Below the pieces are notes generated by a model. That model had not been told where the DNA came from, ran no database searches, and saw only the letters and a list, made by a program, of their open reading frames with translations. A program made the translations under genes and the position numbers. Positions 10,739 to 22,236 of a stretch of 64,000 nucleotides of DNA are shown piece after piece (position 1 is the stretch's first letter; the number at the start of each line of letters is the position of its first letter). Origin of the DNA: Lunularia cruciata (lineage: Eukaryota > Streptophyta > Marchantiopsida > Lunulariales > Lunulariaceae); NCBI GenBank assembly GCA_948567375.1, contig OX419759.1, forward strand, positions 24,715,493 through 24,779,492, written 5' to 3'.

Positions 10739-12166
10739 ATGGGCTTGGTTGAAGTCAACATCACCAAAGAAGAAGAATCTATCAACAAAGACCCAAATTT
10801 GAACTTGACAAATTAGAACCCTTGGGTTGTCAACATGACATCAATACCAACCAGCTCCTTGGGATCATCAAGTTCAACCTTACCACTATCCATTCTACAG
10901 AGCCAAAGGATGACTTTGTTGCCCGTCACCCAACATGCATACTAGAAGTATAAGAGGACAGAACAAGATGAAGATCTTGATGAATTCATTGAAGAATTTG
11001 AGGTCATTTCCTTTGCCAACAAGGAACATGACTCTATGGATCATTTGTGCATTTTCCCAAGTCTACTCCAAAAGAAGGCTTGGAGTTGGTATACGCATGT
11101 AATCCAGAAGGGGTTCACACTAGCTGATTGGGTGGACTTGCAAAATGGCTTCTTGGAATGATTCCGGGAAGTCAATTATGACACAAGTGTCTTTATGGCA
11201 ATTAATAATTTGAATAGAGGAAATAAGGAAAAGTTGAGAGACAACTTTGAGCAGTTCATGGCTCCTTTGAACAGAGTTCCAAAGCAATTGGGTGTGGTAG
11301 GTTACTCTAATGCCCAAGCCATTACCTAGTTTCTTGGAGGTTTGTCACCAAAGATTTGGATCTTTGCCAAGAAGAAGAACGTAACTTCCATGGACAAAGT
11401 CCTCAAACATGTCACCTGCTACAAGGCGGCTCACTCTCATTCTTCTGAAAACCAAAGAAATCAAGAGAAGAAAGGCAAGAAGCCAAGACAAAGAGCTTAT
11501 TGTAGCACATCCTCTTCTTTGAAAGAATCCTCCACATCTTCAAGTTCTTCTTTGGAATCCAAAAAAGATTCAAAGCCACAGAGAATACAAAGACATGGAG
11601 GAAAGAAGCCATCAACACCTCCAACAAAGATTGTAAATAAGATAGGCAATAAGCTAGAGACTCTGATTAAAGAGTTTGTGGATTTCAAGATCCAGATGAT
11701 TGGGATGAAGGACCAAAGAAAGTCTCCTTCATTTGGCAGACTAAATGTATGGTGCATTATGTGTGGCAAGGCAGGCCATGTAAATACAGAGTGCTTGACC
11801 CGTAATGCATTTTTGGTGCAACAAATTGATTGGGTCCCAAGCTGGGACCAAAGTGAGGAAGAAGAGGCAGTGTACCAAACCCAAGATGTACAACCTCAAG
11901 GGAGCACATCATATCAAGGTCTAAGGTATGGACCAAGGGAGTATAACAACAATGCTCCCCAAAGAAGACCACCAATGGGCGGCCAAAATAGGCCTCAAAA
12001 TGTTGCATTAGGTGCCTATTATAATTGTGGCTCTATAGGCCATTGGTCTCCAAATTGCCATGAGCCAAGGTATCAAGTTGGTATGTTCCACTTTGTGGAA
12101 ATTGTAAAGGATTGGGCCACACTAGAAATCAATGCCAACAACCACCTAACCCAAAGCCACCAGTGA
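10739..12166 (+). pseudogene. L1 gag (capsid and two zinc knuckles), broken
   Basis: Starts at the ATG at 10739, which is in frame with a gag-like reading. The capsid region reads DEDLDEFIEEFE, AWSWYTHVIQKGF and NFEQFMAPLNRV at about 10975-11290. Stops interrupt it before 11342, after which the frame is open to 12166 (275 codons). A serine-rich linker precedes one good CCHC knuckle, CIMCGKAGHVNTEC (about 11753-11794). A second knuckle, YYNCGSIGHWSPNC (about 12016-12059), has its first Cys changed to Tyr. Gag would form the virus-like particle and bind RNA through the knuckles. Confidence 0.8.
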
Positions 12167-12179
12167 AGTATGTATAGAC

Positions 12180-14600
12180 ATCCCAACTTTACCATTTGAT
12201 TGCAATTTGACTTGGGTTGAGTAGATTCAGTCACTTTCAAGGAGTCATCAACCCCGATGATTATCAAGATGTTGTCTTGTCTGAAGGAACAATTTTCAAG
12301 ATTTCAAAGACAATCATTTCGGAGGAGTTGGCAGGATATACTACCATGTTTATAGAGTACTAGGATGTATTTGCATGGGCTATTGATCAAATGACGGGTA
12401 TTCCATGCCAATTTAAAGTACATAAGATTGATCTTGTTGAAGGTGTAATTCCAATACGGCAAAGACAATACCATTGAACCCAAAGTACTCACTTTTGGTG
12501 AAAGATGAAATTTACAAGTACTTAGGGGCCGGAATAATCTTTCCCGTCTTGAGCAATGAGTAGGTTTTCCTCATTATCATTGTTCCAAAGAAGAAGATTG
12601 GGAAGATTTGAGTGTGCCAATATTTTTGCAAGTTGAATGTAGTCACACGGAAGGATCATCATCCCTTGCCTTTCATTGATGCAGTTTTGGACCATGTGGC
12701 TGGTCATCCTCGCTATAGTTTTCTCAATGGATTTTCAAGCTATAATCAAGTATCTATCTGAGAAGAGGACAAGGAAAAGACCACATTCACAACTGATTGG
12801 GGCACTTTTGCTTACAATCAAATGCCCTTTGGGTTGTGTAATGCTCCAACTACTTTCTAGCGGATGATGAATGCAATCTTTAAAGATTTTTTGTGCAAAT
12901 TTGTGGAAGTCTTTGTTGATGATTTTTGTGTGTTTGGAGAGAAGTACATTTTGATTACCTTTGCCAGACTTTTGAAAGGTGTTATTTTTCCAGAGAAGTG
13001 CTTCTTCACAATGAAGGAAGGAATTCTTCTAGGGCATAGGGTGTCAAGTCGAGGTATTGAAGTTGATGTCAAGAAGGTGCAAGTCATCTCAACTTTAGAA
13101 TCCCTTAAAATCCCCCATTCAGAAGTTGAGGGTCATCTTAGGACATGTCAAGTACTACAGACGCTTTGTATCAAACTACACGGTGCTTGCTGCACCATTA
13201 ACAAAGCTTCTAAAGAAGGCCAAAGACTACTTGTGGGAAGCAAAACAAGAAAAAGCTTTCTGAGTGTTGAAGAAGAAACTGGTTGAAGCACCAATTACGA
13301 GAGAGCCAACTTGGGATGCCCCTTTTCATGTGTATGTGGACACTTTTTCCATGACAATTGGAGTTGTCTTAAGTCAAAAGGACAAGAAGAAGAAGGACTA
13401 CCCAATTTACTATGACAACCGATAGCTTTTAGTTCTACAAAGGAACTATTTGACAATTGAAAGAGAAGCACTTGGAATGGTGTACGCTTGCAAGAAGTTT
13501 TGCCACTATTTGTTGGGATACTAGTTTGTCCTCTATGTGGACCATTATGCTCTACAACATTTGGTCAAGAAGGCAGATTTGTTTAGGAAAATTGCAAGAT
13601 GGATCTTGTTGTTACAAGAATTCATATTCACTATACAAGTAAGGAAGGGAGCTTTGCATTCCAATGCAGACTTCCTATCTAGGTTTGGAAACTCAAGACC
13701 AAGACTTGGAAGTCAATGATTGGTTTCTTGATGAAGAGTTATACCATTTAATGGCAATGTGAAGTATGAGGTATACGGCAAAATATCATTATCTGCATAC
13801 TTGCCATTGTCCTCAAGGACTAGACTCAAAGCAGAGGGCAGTCTTCTTCAGGAAGATGGGACTGTACTAGCTAAAACACAACATTTTATTTAAGATGGGC
13901 AAAGACAAAGTACTCCGGGGATGCTTAGAGGCATACAAAGTTAAAGGAGTAATTGAGTCCTTGCACTTAGAAGCATTGAGAGGACATTATACCCTAAGAA
14001 GATTCTTTCCTCTAGATATTAGTGGCCTATGATGTATAAGGATACTCACACCTATATAGAAAGTTGATGTATAAAGTTGTGATGCCTGCCAACAAACAAG
14101 AAAGCCGATGGCTACTTCCCAGTGGCCTTTGACTGAAAAGAGTACCGGTGACAAACTCCTTACTTCCTGACATATAGCTTGCATCCCATACTACTAGTTG
14201 ATATTGAAGTACCAACATATCGGATTCTCTATGAAGAATGATTGTCAAAAGAAAAAAGCCAAGATCTTTGGATCCATCAACTGATGTGGTTAGAAGAGAA
14301 AAGAGACAATGCAATGCAAACCATGAAGGAGGTATAGGAAGAGTGGAAGGTCAAGCACAATAAGCAAATCAAGCCTCTTGCTATTCAAGAGGGTGATTTG
14401 GTGTTGTTATGTGACAATCACCAAATATTTTTTCCAAGCAAGCTGCATCTATGGTGGATGGGGGCCATATCATGCCATGCACATCTATGAAATGGCTCTA
14501 TTTAGCTTGCAGATCTGGAGGGAAATCCCTTTGCCACTCAAGTGAATGGGTGGAGAGTTAGAAAATATTGGACCGTGAATTTGGCCTTGTATAAAGAACC
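12180..14600 (+). pseudogene. L1 pol (protease remnant, RT, RNase H, integrase), broken
   Basis: An RT N-terminal part is seen near 12361-12475 (DVFAWAIDQMTGIPCQFKV). The thumb/connection is near 13140-13250 (YYRRFVSNYTVLAAPLTKLL). RNase H follows at about 13310-13720 (TWDAPFHVYVDTFSMTIG; ending NADFLSRFG). The integrase zinc region is near 14075-14100 (CDACQQTRKPM). The C-terminal part follows at about 14340-14580 (EGDLVLLCDN, NGWRVRKYW). The integrase catalytic core with its Asp-Asp-Glu residues appears largely deleted around 14160-14280. Stops and frameshifts are frequent. No chromodomain precedes the polypurine tract. Confidence 0.8.
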
Positions 14601-14632
14601 CAAAGTCGGTGTTTGCAAGGACGCTCATATTT

Positions 14633-14643
14633 GGAGGAGGGGG
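14633..14643 (+). promoter_or_regulatory. L1 polypurine tract
   Basis: GGAGGAGGGGG followed by TAA and then the 3' LTR start (14646). This is the expected plus-strand primer position. Confidence 0.8.
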
Positions 14644-15095
14644 TAAGTGGTACCCACATTTTTGTTTTTTTGAGTTTTAAAGAAGTGTGTTGGAAAAGCC
14701 AAAGAAAGGCTAAATGGGGAAGAAAACAAAGGATTGTGTGTTTGAGTCAATCCAAAGTCAACCTTGGATAAAAAAAAAAAGACTCGTGTCAAAGAGAAGT
14801 AAGTACAAAGACGATGTTAATGGATGTTGTACTGGGGGCACCCCTGATCTGAAGAAACTATAATAACCTTCTTCAGGGTCTGCCAATCAAGAAATGGAAC
14901 AAGAAGAAAGTGACTACCTCAAGACCAAGATGTTGTTGAAAGTGACAAGAAACAAATTCATTGAATTGGCGAGTGACACAAAGAAGTGATTGAAGAATGA
15001 TTGATCAACAAAGGACTATAAAATTGAAATTTCCAAGAGGAAATGCTACAATGTCTAGATGCTGCCCTATTCCTATTTAGAGTTGACCCAAAGGG

Positions 15096-16845
15096 ATGCA
15101 AACTATGAGCACAAAAGAAGAGTGGGTTAAAGTCTTGGGTTTGATATTTCAAAGACAGAAAGTGAAGAAGCACACAATGGCCCCAAAAGTGAATAAGAAA
15201 AATGTGGTGAGGAGTCTTGTAATGTGTCAATTAGATAAAGTGGCAAGGATCAAAGCCTTATCAAGGCTTTGTATTATGTTCTTGGCCTGGAATTTGAATT
15301 TAAGTTTTCTAGAGTTTATGGTAGAAATTATTGCTAGCAATTGCAAGGATGGGCCAAAGCATGAAGGAGAGAGAGGAAATCCGGCTCGATGGTTGAGTTG
15401 GATTGGTCTTTAATCTTGGAGAGAGAAGTAGGAGAGGTAGGAGGTGTCACCTTCTATTAGAAGTGTAATGCGTTGGAGGAAATTGTGGAGGTCAAGTATT
15501 CTTTCAATAGACCTTGCACCAAGAATGGGTATAAGGTGGATAGTTATAAAGATTCAGTGCAAAGAGGGATTGTGAGCATGATGATGGCTATGTTCAAGCC
15601 AGAGAAAACCACCTATGTCATGATGCAATAGGTAGTGTCCTTTCATCAAATCTTTGCAAGAGAGGCAGTGGACTAGGCAAAGTGTTTGCACCAGCGTGTG
15701 GGGCAGATGATCATTGGTTGGAGAATGGATATTCAGCCCCACTATTTTGTACCTTTTTTGGCTCATTTCTACTTTGGGCTGAATCTGTTAACTTAAAAGG
15801 AGAGAAGTAGAATGTGGTCCCACTTTCACTCGGATCTAAGCAAGGAAGTTGATGCAGATGAACAATATTACATGGAATGGGTTTGTGAAGGGGATGATTA
15901 TTACATGAAGAGCAAAAAGGAAAAAGTAGTAGCAATGGATGTACCCATGCCCAAGAAGTGGAGTAGATCCAAAGGATGAATTATGCTTGTGCAGCCTCAG
16001 AAGCTACAAAAACTCCACCCAAAGCTAGCACCGATGGAAGTGAAGGAATCAACTTTAGAGGAGGAATCAAAGAGAGAAACCAAGTCAAAGAGAGAAGTCT
16101 CAAGAGAAGAACAAGAGTTCACAGTACTGAGTGAAGAATTGAATAGTGGCAGTGAAGGAGAAACTAAAGTCCAACAATAAAGAAAGGATTGGGGAAGCGG
16201 AGAAGCCGAGTCTAGAAGCATCAACAACCAAGTGTGAGTGCGAGAAGAAAGAAGAAGGGGCCTTGGTATTTCCAAGGGTTGCCAGGGGAAGAGAACTACT
16301 CAAGTTGTTGTCCTTGGACCAAGCAAAGCTACCACCGAGGAGGAAGAAAGTTTGGATAGAGAAACATTCAAGATACAAAGATTGCATCTTTGGTGTAAGG
16401 CACTAGTTGAAGAATTACTTGCCAAAGGCAAAGATATCAGAGATAGCAAAAGGAACTATGATGGAGTGGAGTATCTATCAAAGATTGTATGTCCTTTGTT
16501 GGGGTTTCTACTGTAGAAGAAAGGAACTATGATGAGTGCTCATCTAGAAGTGAAAGATGAATTAGCAGTTGTGATGAAATGGAATGAGGAGACCTCGGTG
16601 TTGAGAAGTAAGCTTATGCGAGTGGAGATGGGAGCCAAAGAACTTTAGGTGGAGGTAGTTCTTTAGAGTAAAAACTCAGAAGCAATGAAGAAGGACTTGG
16701 TGAAGTGTAGGGAGGAATTAAAGGAGAAGATGGCATTGGTCAAGGTAATGAAAAGGGAAATTGCTGATACACAAGTGGGGATGATACATTCAAAGGCGAG
16801 TGCAGTAGCAATGGAGTAAGAGTTGGAGAGTATGAGGAAGAGTGC
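15096..16845 (+). pseudogene. U3-encoded ORF, L1 3' LTR copy, 5' portion
   Basis: Starts at the conserved ATG (MQTMSTKEEWVKVLGLIF) and is open for 105 codons. It then continues in shifting frames through FVPFLAHFYFGLNLLT (about 15750-15795), the acidic stretch EEQEFTVLSEELNSGSEGE (about 16108-16164) and the start of the coiled coil. L2a cuts it at 16845. The rest of the gene is at 34554-35287. Confidence 0.7.
16842..16845. repeat. Left target duplication of L2a (gtgc)
   Basis: gtgc before L2a pairs with ttgc at 34550-34553 after it, one mismatch. Alignment with the other L1-family LTRs shows the host sequence is continuous once the insertion is removed. Confidence 0.6.
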
Positions 16846-17294
16846 TGTCACGCCATTTGTAGTTCCGCATCTAGATGCTCGGACACTGGAGTTCCATTGA
16901 TAGTAGTTAGAGTTATTCTAGCAGTTTCTCAAAGACTACTTTCTGACTGTTAGATTTTGTGTTTGGGTACCTGAACTTCACGGTGGGGCCCACCATCACT
17001 TTGCACCATTTGCACCGTCGAGTGTGCCATCAGCGGGACCGTTAGGGTTGCAGAGCTAGCTCAAGTCTAGGGGGTATAGTTTCGAAGTGAGCCCCAGAGA
17101 GCTCACTTCTCTGATGTTGAGCCTTCGAGTTCTTGGCTATGGTGGACAGAGGCCGGCAAGCGTCACCTGGATTCTCTATGCTTGAGTGGGTGTGGCTTGA
17201 CTATAATCAGTGCCCAGTTGTTGGCAGTTTATAGAGTGACAGATCAAGTACTGATCTGAGTTGAGTTGAGTTGAGAGTGTTAAGCAATCTAATT
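16846..17294 (+). repeat. L2a left LTR segment (block B)
   Basis: TGTCACGCCATTTGTAG... matches 33995-34444 over 449 bases. The 105-base block A that accompanies B at the right end is missing here. Differences from the right copy are mostly transitions. Confidence 0.8.
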
Positions 17295-18700
17295 ACATCA
17301 AAGAAGTGAAGTCAGGGGGAAATCGGGTGCAGGACTTTGAGTGTTGGTGGTATCTCCAAGCTCGGTGGATCGTGGTAGCTCGATTCAAGTTCTGTGTTTC
17401 CCTAGTGTGCAGAAGCTCGTTCAGTTGATGCAGATTTGGCAGTTAGGCGGATGGTGTGCGGAAGTGCTGGCCAAATTTTGAGCAAAGAAGGAGCAATTTT
17501 AGAGCAGTGTTGTGATTTTGAGCTCAGGAGGTGAAGGCAGGACCAAATTGAAGTCAAATTGAAGGTGGAATTGGGAAGCTCTTCTCATGAAATTATGATT
17601 TGGAAAAACCCGTTTTGTCAATTTGGCTCGAGTGGAAAGTTAGTGGAGGATTTGGCGGACAGCCATCTTTAGGGTTTACGTCAGATTTACGTCAGATTTT
17701 GGCCAGAATTGGAGGAGTTTTCGATGTTTGGCCAGATTTGGAGGAGTTTTGCTAGTTTGGAGGACTTTCGCAGATTTGGAGAAGTTTTGCCAATTTTGGG
17801 GGAGGTTCGAAGTGGCAACAAGAAAGGCCTCATTTGGCTGAATTTTGGCACTTCGAGGCTTTGAGGCATAGGGTTGTGGGCTATGAGAGGCTACGGAGGC
17901 CTAGAAGGGCCAGCAAGCCAGCTTGCTGGCGTGAGGCTAGCTAGTTTAGAGTAGATCTTGGTTATTGGTTGGCAAAATCTGCCTTTCCTGCTAGATTGTG
18001 CGCAACAGGGTTTGACCCCTAGATCTCTTGTTCCTAGATTGGTGCCCTAGCCAACTGGTCCACCCTCACTTGTTGTCTTAGTGACTATGCCACTGTTATC
18101 TATACACATGTAGCTTTGGCTAGGAGAGGCAGTTTGATCCCATTCTTGGTGATCTTGATAGCTTAGGACTTAGATCCAAACTGCTCTTATGTCAAATGCC
18201 AAATGGTGGCAGAGTCAGTCCCGTGTTGTGTTATGAGATGGAAGGTTTTTGTTTAGATTTCTTGTGATTGGATCCCCTCTATTCTCTGCTTCCTGTTTGT
18301 GCATCACGTTTGTGTGAGGTGCCTTGACTGTTGAGCGCTGGTGCTCTGGTGTGCTCTTGGTGGTGAGGCTGGAGTGATGACCAGTTAGACTACCTTTGTT
18401 TCTCTCCGGTAAGGCAAGAAGCGATGACCTACAGACTGTGAGAGTGCATGTTATGATGGCAGGTTATAGGTTGCCCTTCCCCTAGTGTAGTTATCTTGGT
18501 TAGAGTTACATTAGTGGGTGGTGCTTAGTTGGTGTTGGCACTTGGTGGGGTATTTGCGGTTGTAGTTGGTGGTTCGGGTTTGCTGTTGCAGTCACTTGGT
18601 CACGACGGAGTTCTTTGGAGATTCCAGAGGAGTTAGCCCTGCAGTATGTAGTGGGTTTACTCAGAGTGGTGCTTGGTATCAGCATGTATCTTAGGTCCCA
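17295..18700 (+). other. L2a leader region, with short degenerate repeats and a PBS-like site
   Basis: No coding region recognised. At about 17690-17800 a 'tttggccagatttggaggagtttt' motif repeats imperfectly (period near 29, then shorter). TGGTATCAGC at 18672-18681, just before gag, matches the first nine bases of the initiator-Met primer site (TGGTATCAG). L2b has the same site near 38210. Whether the true LTR extends this far is unresolved. From about 18185 onward the sequence is shared with L2b (from about 37698). Confidence 0.5.
17998..18070 (-). other. tRNA-like segment (possible tRNA-derived SINE relic), minus strand
   Basis: On the minus strand, TGGACCAGTTGG (18062-18051) resembles a tRNA A box and GGTCAAACCCT (18017-18007) a B box. 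The 33 bases between them are close to real tRNA spacing. Acceptor pairing and a clean anticodon arm are not evident, so it is not called a tRNA gene. Confidence 0.3.
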
Positions 18701-19977
18701 ATGAGGGAGGAGATTGACTCTGAGTTGGAGTTCGACACAGGAGCTGATTCAGTTGAGAGTGCACTTGGTGTGTCCGCACCGTTGTTGTGGGACATGGACG
18801 AGATTTATGGGGCCTCCAAAGGCCCTAGGCGTTACTCTAGTATAGTGGGTACCATTGAGTTGGATGACTTCATCCAGGAGTTCAACAGTTGGTGTGATAT
18901 GCAACAGATGCGGAACCCGACTTTGTTCACACCCTTCATGGCATGGAAGGGGTTGTTTCAGCATCTGGAGGGTCCACCGATGGATGACTACCATGAGTTT
19001 AGGAGAGCTTATTTGGAGGAGATTGAGTTATGGAGACAGTATTGGTCTCCACACTATGTCTCCATCACTTCAGGTTTGGTGGCCAGGAGTAGATCGGCTG
19101 TACCTATGAGTTCTAGCTTGAGTAGTGTTGGTGGAGCTAGTGGAGGTGCACTAGTTGGAGATAGTGCTACTACGAGTGGAGGTACCGCTGCAGGAGGTGG
19201 TGTGGTACCGAGGTTTAACCCCATGGTGGAGTTCTTCCTGTGTTTGAGGCAGAACTACTAGGGAGTGCGGACTGACAAGCTGAGGAGCTTGCAAGAGTTC
19301 CAGCGGAAGGCTGGAGAGAGCCTACGCGAGGCGGCTGATCAGTTTCACTCAGGGAGTTACTGAGGCCCAGGCAGTCCAGTTTTGGTATGGGATACTGGAC
19401 AGGGAGTTACGACGTAGAGTTTGTGATGTTACGTTGTTGCAGGCTACTTTGCCCACTTTGGTTGTAGTCTTTGGTTTGGCTGTGCGTATTGAGCTCAACA
19501 TGGTGGAGGAGAGAGTGGTGACATCTGGATTTGGTAGGGAGACCTCATCCACGGCTATGACTTCTTCTAGAGTGCAACAGAGTGCACCACGCCCAGTTGG
19601 TTTTTGAGGACAGGGTGGACAGCCCAGATCCTATGGAGCGAGTGGAGGGCCTAATGGAGTTAGACCCTTACCCTCATTTTTGAGTCAGCAGCAGCCAGTG
19701 AGTGGTGGTGTTGCTTGTTGGACTTGTGGTGGACCTCACCATAGGAGAGAGTGTACTCAGGGCAGCGGACTTGATACCTTTGGTGCATCACAGCCAGCAC
19801 AGAGGCAGTGTGAGCATTGCCACAGATTTGGTCACACTAGTGACCGGTGTTTTGACCTACATCCGGAGTTATAGAGTGGTAGGGCTGCTATGGTAGGTAG
19901 TAGAGGAGCTCCAATTCATGGAGGATGAGGTGGTAGAGGTGGTGGTAGAGGATCTACACCTAGTAGGGGTGCAGTAC
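18701..19977 (+). pseudogene. L2a gag, first part (capsid and two zinc knuckles)
   Basis: The ATG at 18701 opens 186 codons (MREEIDSELEFDTGADS), with a capsid-like FNPMVEFFLCLRQNY ending at a stop at 19259. The reading continues across stops and frameshifts (KAGESLREAADQF, then TEAQAVQFWYGILDREL). Two zinc-binding clusters follow: CWTCGGPHHRREC and CEHCHRFGHTSDRC, within 19680-19874. L3a interrupts it at 19977 in a glycine/arginine-rich tail; the reading resumes at 27808. L2b gives the same protein, with the same ATG context near 38231. Confidence 0.75.
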
Positions 19978-20669
19978 TGTAACACCCATTTGTGCATGTG
20001 TGTGGTATTGTGATATTTAGTTTGGTATTACAAGTACTTAAGAGATATTATTTATATAGAGATAAAGGATGGTTCTATATTAGTCATGGTTAGCTAAAGT
20101 TAGTCATAGCTAAGATAGATGGGACCTTACTTTAGAGGAAGTAGGAAAGATGAGCACCACTATTTTGGATTTTAGTGTGTTGACTTGGTATTATTCTTAG
20201 GTGTTTGGCTTTGGGGAAAGATTTGAGAACTCTTGGGCCCGCAAGCCTTTTTGTTTTGGATTCTTCTTTAGTCCAAGGATAGCCCATGTGAAGGAATCCT
20301 TGCTTTAGTGGTTGGGTCAAGATAAGACCACATGCTTAGGGGAATATGCCCATGTGAATGGATATTCCTTTCTACTTTTTAACTTTACTTGACTTTTAGT
20401 CTAGTAACTTGAGTTACTACGGTAATTAGTAACTTTGGTACGTAACTATTTCACAAGTATATAAACAAGGGGTGAGGAGGTACTCATCATCCTTTCATTT
20501 GCAACTATCTCTCTCTCATTGAGTTCTCTAGTGAGCAATGTCTTGAGTCTTGGAGTGTTAGCCTTGGAGGAGTATGATGGAGTTGGGGTTCCTTGCCTTC
20601 TTAGTCCATGGTGCGCTACCATAATAGCCATTAGAGGTTCATCCTGAGTGAGAGACAGGCCGGCTCACA
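19978..20669 (+). repeat. L3a 5' LTR
   Basis: 692 bases starting TGTAACACCC and ending GGCTCACA. Almost identical to 27112-27803; related to the LTRs at 38558-39246, 45686-46378 and 54262-54948. Confidence 0.95.
20458..20465 (+). promoter_or_regulatory. TATA box in the L3a 5' LTR
   Basis: TATATAAA in the context cacaagTATATAAAcaagg, about 200 bases before the LTR end. It recurs at 27592-27599 in the 3' LTR. Probable retroelement promoter. Confidence 0.65.
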
Positions 20670-20881
20670 TTTTTGGTTCCGTTGCCGGGACCTCTCTAGA
20701 AGGCAAGATAATGTTCCGCGTCCAATTCTACATTAGGCAGAAGGAGGCTATGAGAGCTCACTTGGAGAGAACATTAGGAGAGGAGAGGGCTGAACTTATG
20801 TTAGAGAACCAAGATCCATTTGTATACCCTATAGTTCATTATGATGTCTTTGAGGTGATTTTGTACATCTTGTACACATGA
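20648..20881 (+). CDS. L3a small ORF beginning in the LTR (MFRVQFYIRQ...)
   Basis: Encodes a short polypeptide whose core (MFRVQFYIRQKEA ... VILYILYT) is preserved in L3b (minus strand 45474-45707), also ending at the same stop. The ATG at 20711, after the primer site, is the likelier start, giving about 56 codons. Function unknown. It may be the first segment of the extra 5' ORF that continues, broken, to 22004. Confidence 0.45.
   Translation: MRDRPAHIFGSVAGTSLEGKIMFRVQFYIRQKEAMRAHLERTLGEERAELMLENQDPFVYPIVHYDVFEVILYILYT
20674..20690 (+). other. L3a primer-binding site, tRNA-Asp-like
   Basis: TGGTTCCGTTGCCGGGA begins four bases after the LTR. It matches the tRNA-Asp site TGGCGCCGTTGCCGGGG at all but three positions. 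L3b has TGGTTCCATTGCCGAGA. Confidence 0.7.
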
Positions 20882-21489
20882 GAGGAATTGGAGAGATTGT
20901 GTGAGGTGGATTGCAGATTTTGGGGATTAAGGTGATTTTGGGCAAAATCTCAAGTTTGAGATCTGGACTTGAGATTTATACACATGATAGCTTGGGTTAT
21001 CTTTCAGTTAGCACACTTGAAATTATTGAGAGAGCTTTTATGCGCACTGGGCTAGAATTTTTGAAAGTTGATAGGGTAAAGTGCTCCCGCAACTGCATGC
21101 TCTCTGGAAAATTGTGCAGAGTCTGCCATTTCTTCAATTTTCAGTGAATTGTCCTGAAAATTTCCAAGAAAATTCAGTGCATTGTATCCTACATGCTGCC
21201 ACAAAAATTAGAGAGAGATCGTTTTTGCGCAGGGCGTTATGAGTTTTTGAAGTGAGGGGGGTGGTTTTCATACCAAATCTGAAATATGGGTGCTGAATAG
21301 AAAGGTGTCTAGGCCAAATGGCTTGATGAAAAGATCTGACATTTTGCAGGGAGGAACGCCCTGGAGTTGTGATCAAGTGTGGAAAATTTCAGAGGACTGT
21401 GACATATTGGTTGAGAGATTTGAGTGACATTGTGAGGAAGGGTCAATTCTGCAGAGTGGAGATCTCATGCATGAGAAGTTTGAGATCAA

Positions 21490-22004
21490 CAAAAAGCATG
21501 TTTGAGTGTTTAGATTCATCTTGGGGAACATGGAGGGTCATCAAGAGTGGAAATTGAGATTATGCAAGGTTCTCCAAGGGTTTGAGGTGATTGTAGGGGT
21601 GGATTTGAGGAAAAGAGAGTTTACAATAGAATTTGAAGAGAGTGTTGAGAGGATCCAAAAAACCTACACCACTTGGAGGAAAGAGTGAGTCTAAGTGCTT
21701 TCTATGTGGAGAGAAGGGACATAAGGCAAGTTTATGTCCATTGACCTTTGAGAGCAAGAGATTGAAGGAAAGGAGAGGCTTACTTGACTTGGGTTTGCAT
21801 GTTGGACCTTCTTCACCAAGATTGGGAGGGAGAAGATCTAAGACCAAGGAGTTGTGTGAGGTTTGTGGAGTTGAAGGAATTCCAAAAGGACATGAGTGTA
21901 GTGGAGTAAAAGCACTTTTGGAAACTTTGGTGGAGGATCTTGGAAAGAGTCTTAGTACAGCTACAGAAATACTACCACCTTCATCAGCTAGTTCTCAAGA
22001 TTAG
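21490..22004 (+). pseudogene. L3a extra ORF upstream of gag, with zinc knuckle
   Basis: Two overlapping frames (21506-21688 and 21633-22004) become one when aligned with L3b; they differ by a base in an A-run near 21657-21662. The protein contains GHQEWKLRL, then a CCHC knuckle CFLCGEKGHKASLC, then a second Cys/His cluster LCEVCGVEGIPKGHEC, and ends SASSQD. It is a separate predicted nucleic-acid-binding protein in front of gag, seen in both L3 copies (44355-44693 in L3b). An extra ORF before gag is known in some plant Tat/Ogre-type elements, but I cannot show homology. Confidence 0.6.
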
Positions 22005-22236
22005 TGATGGAGATAATCTTTCAACTTATGGATAAACTATCCATGAGAGTTAGATTAATATGCACTCTAGGATTTGATGTTGCTATAGAAATCTTGGAGC
22101 AACCTGAACCTTTTGTGTTCCCTAGAGTGGATTATTCTCAGATGGTGTTAGTCATGTATATACTCTATTAGTAATAGAGTGACAAAAGAAAAGAGAAAAA
22201 AAAATTGAGAGAAAAGAAAGATAGTGAGGGGTTAAG

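Noticed and set aside
18190-18210. TGGTGGCAGAGTC as the L2 primer-binding site
   Set aside because: It starts with TGG and is shared by both L2 copies, but I cannot match it to a plant tRNA 3' end. TGGTATCAGC nearer gag fits initiator tRNA better, though only over nine bases.
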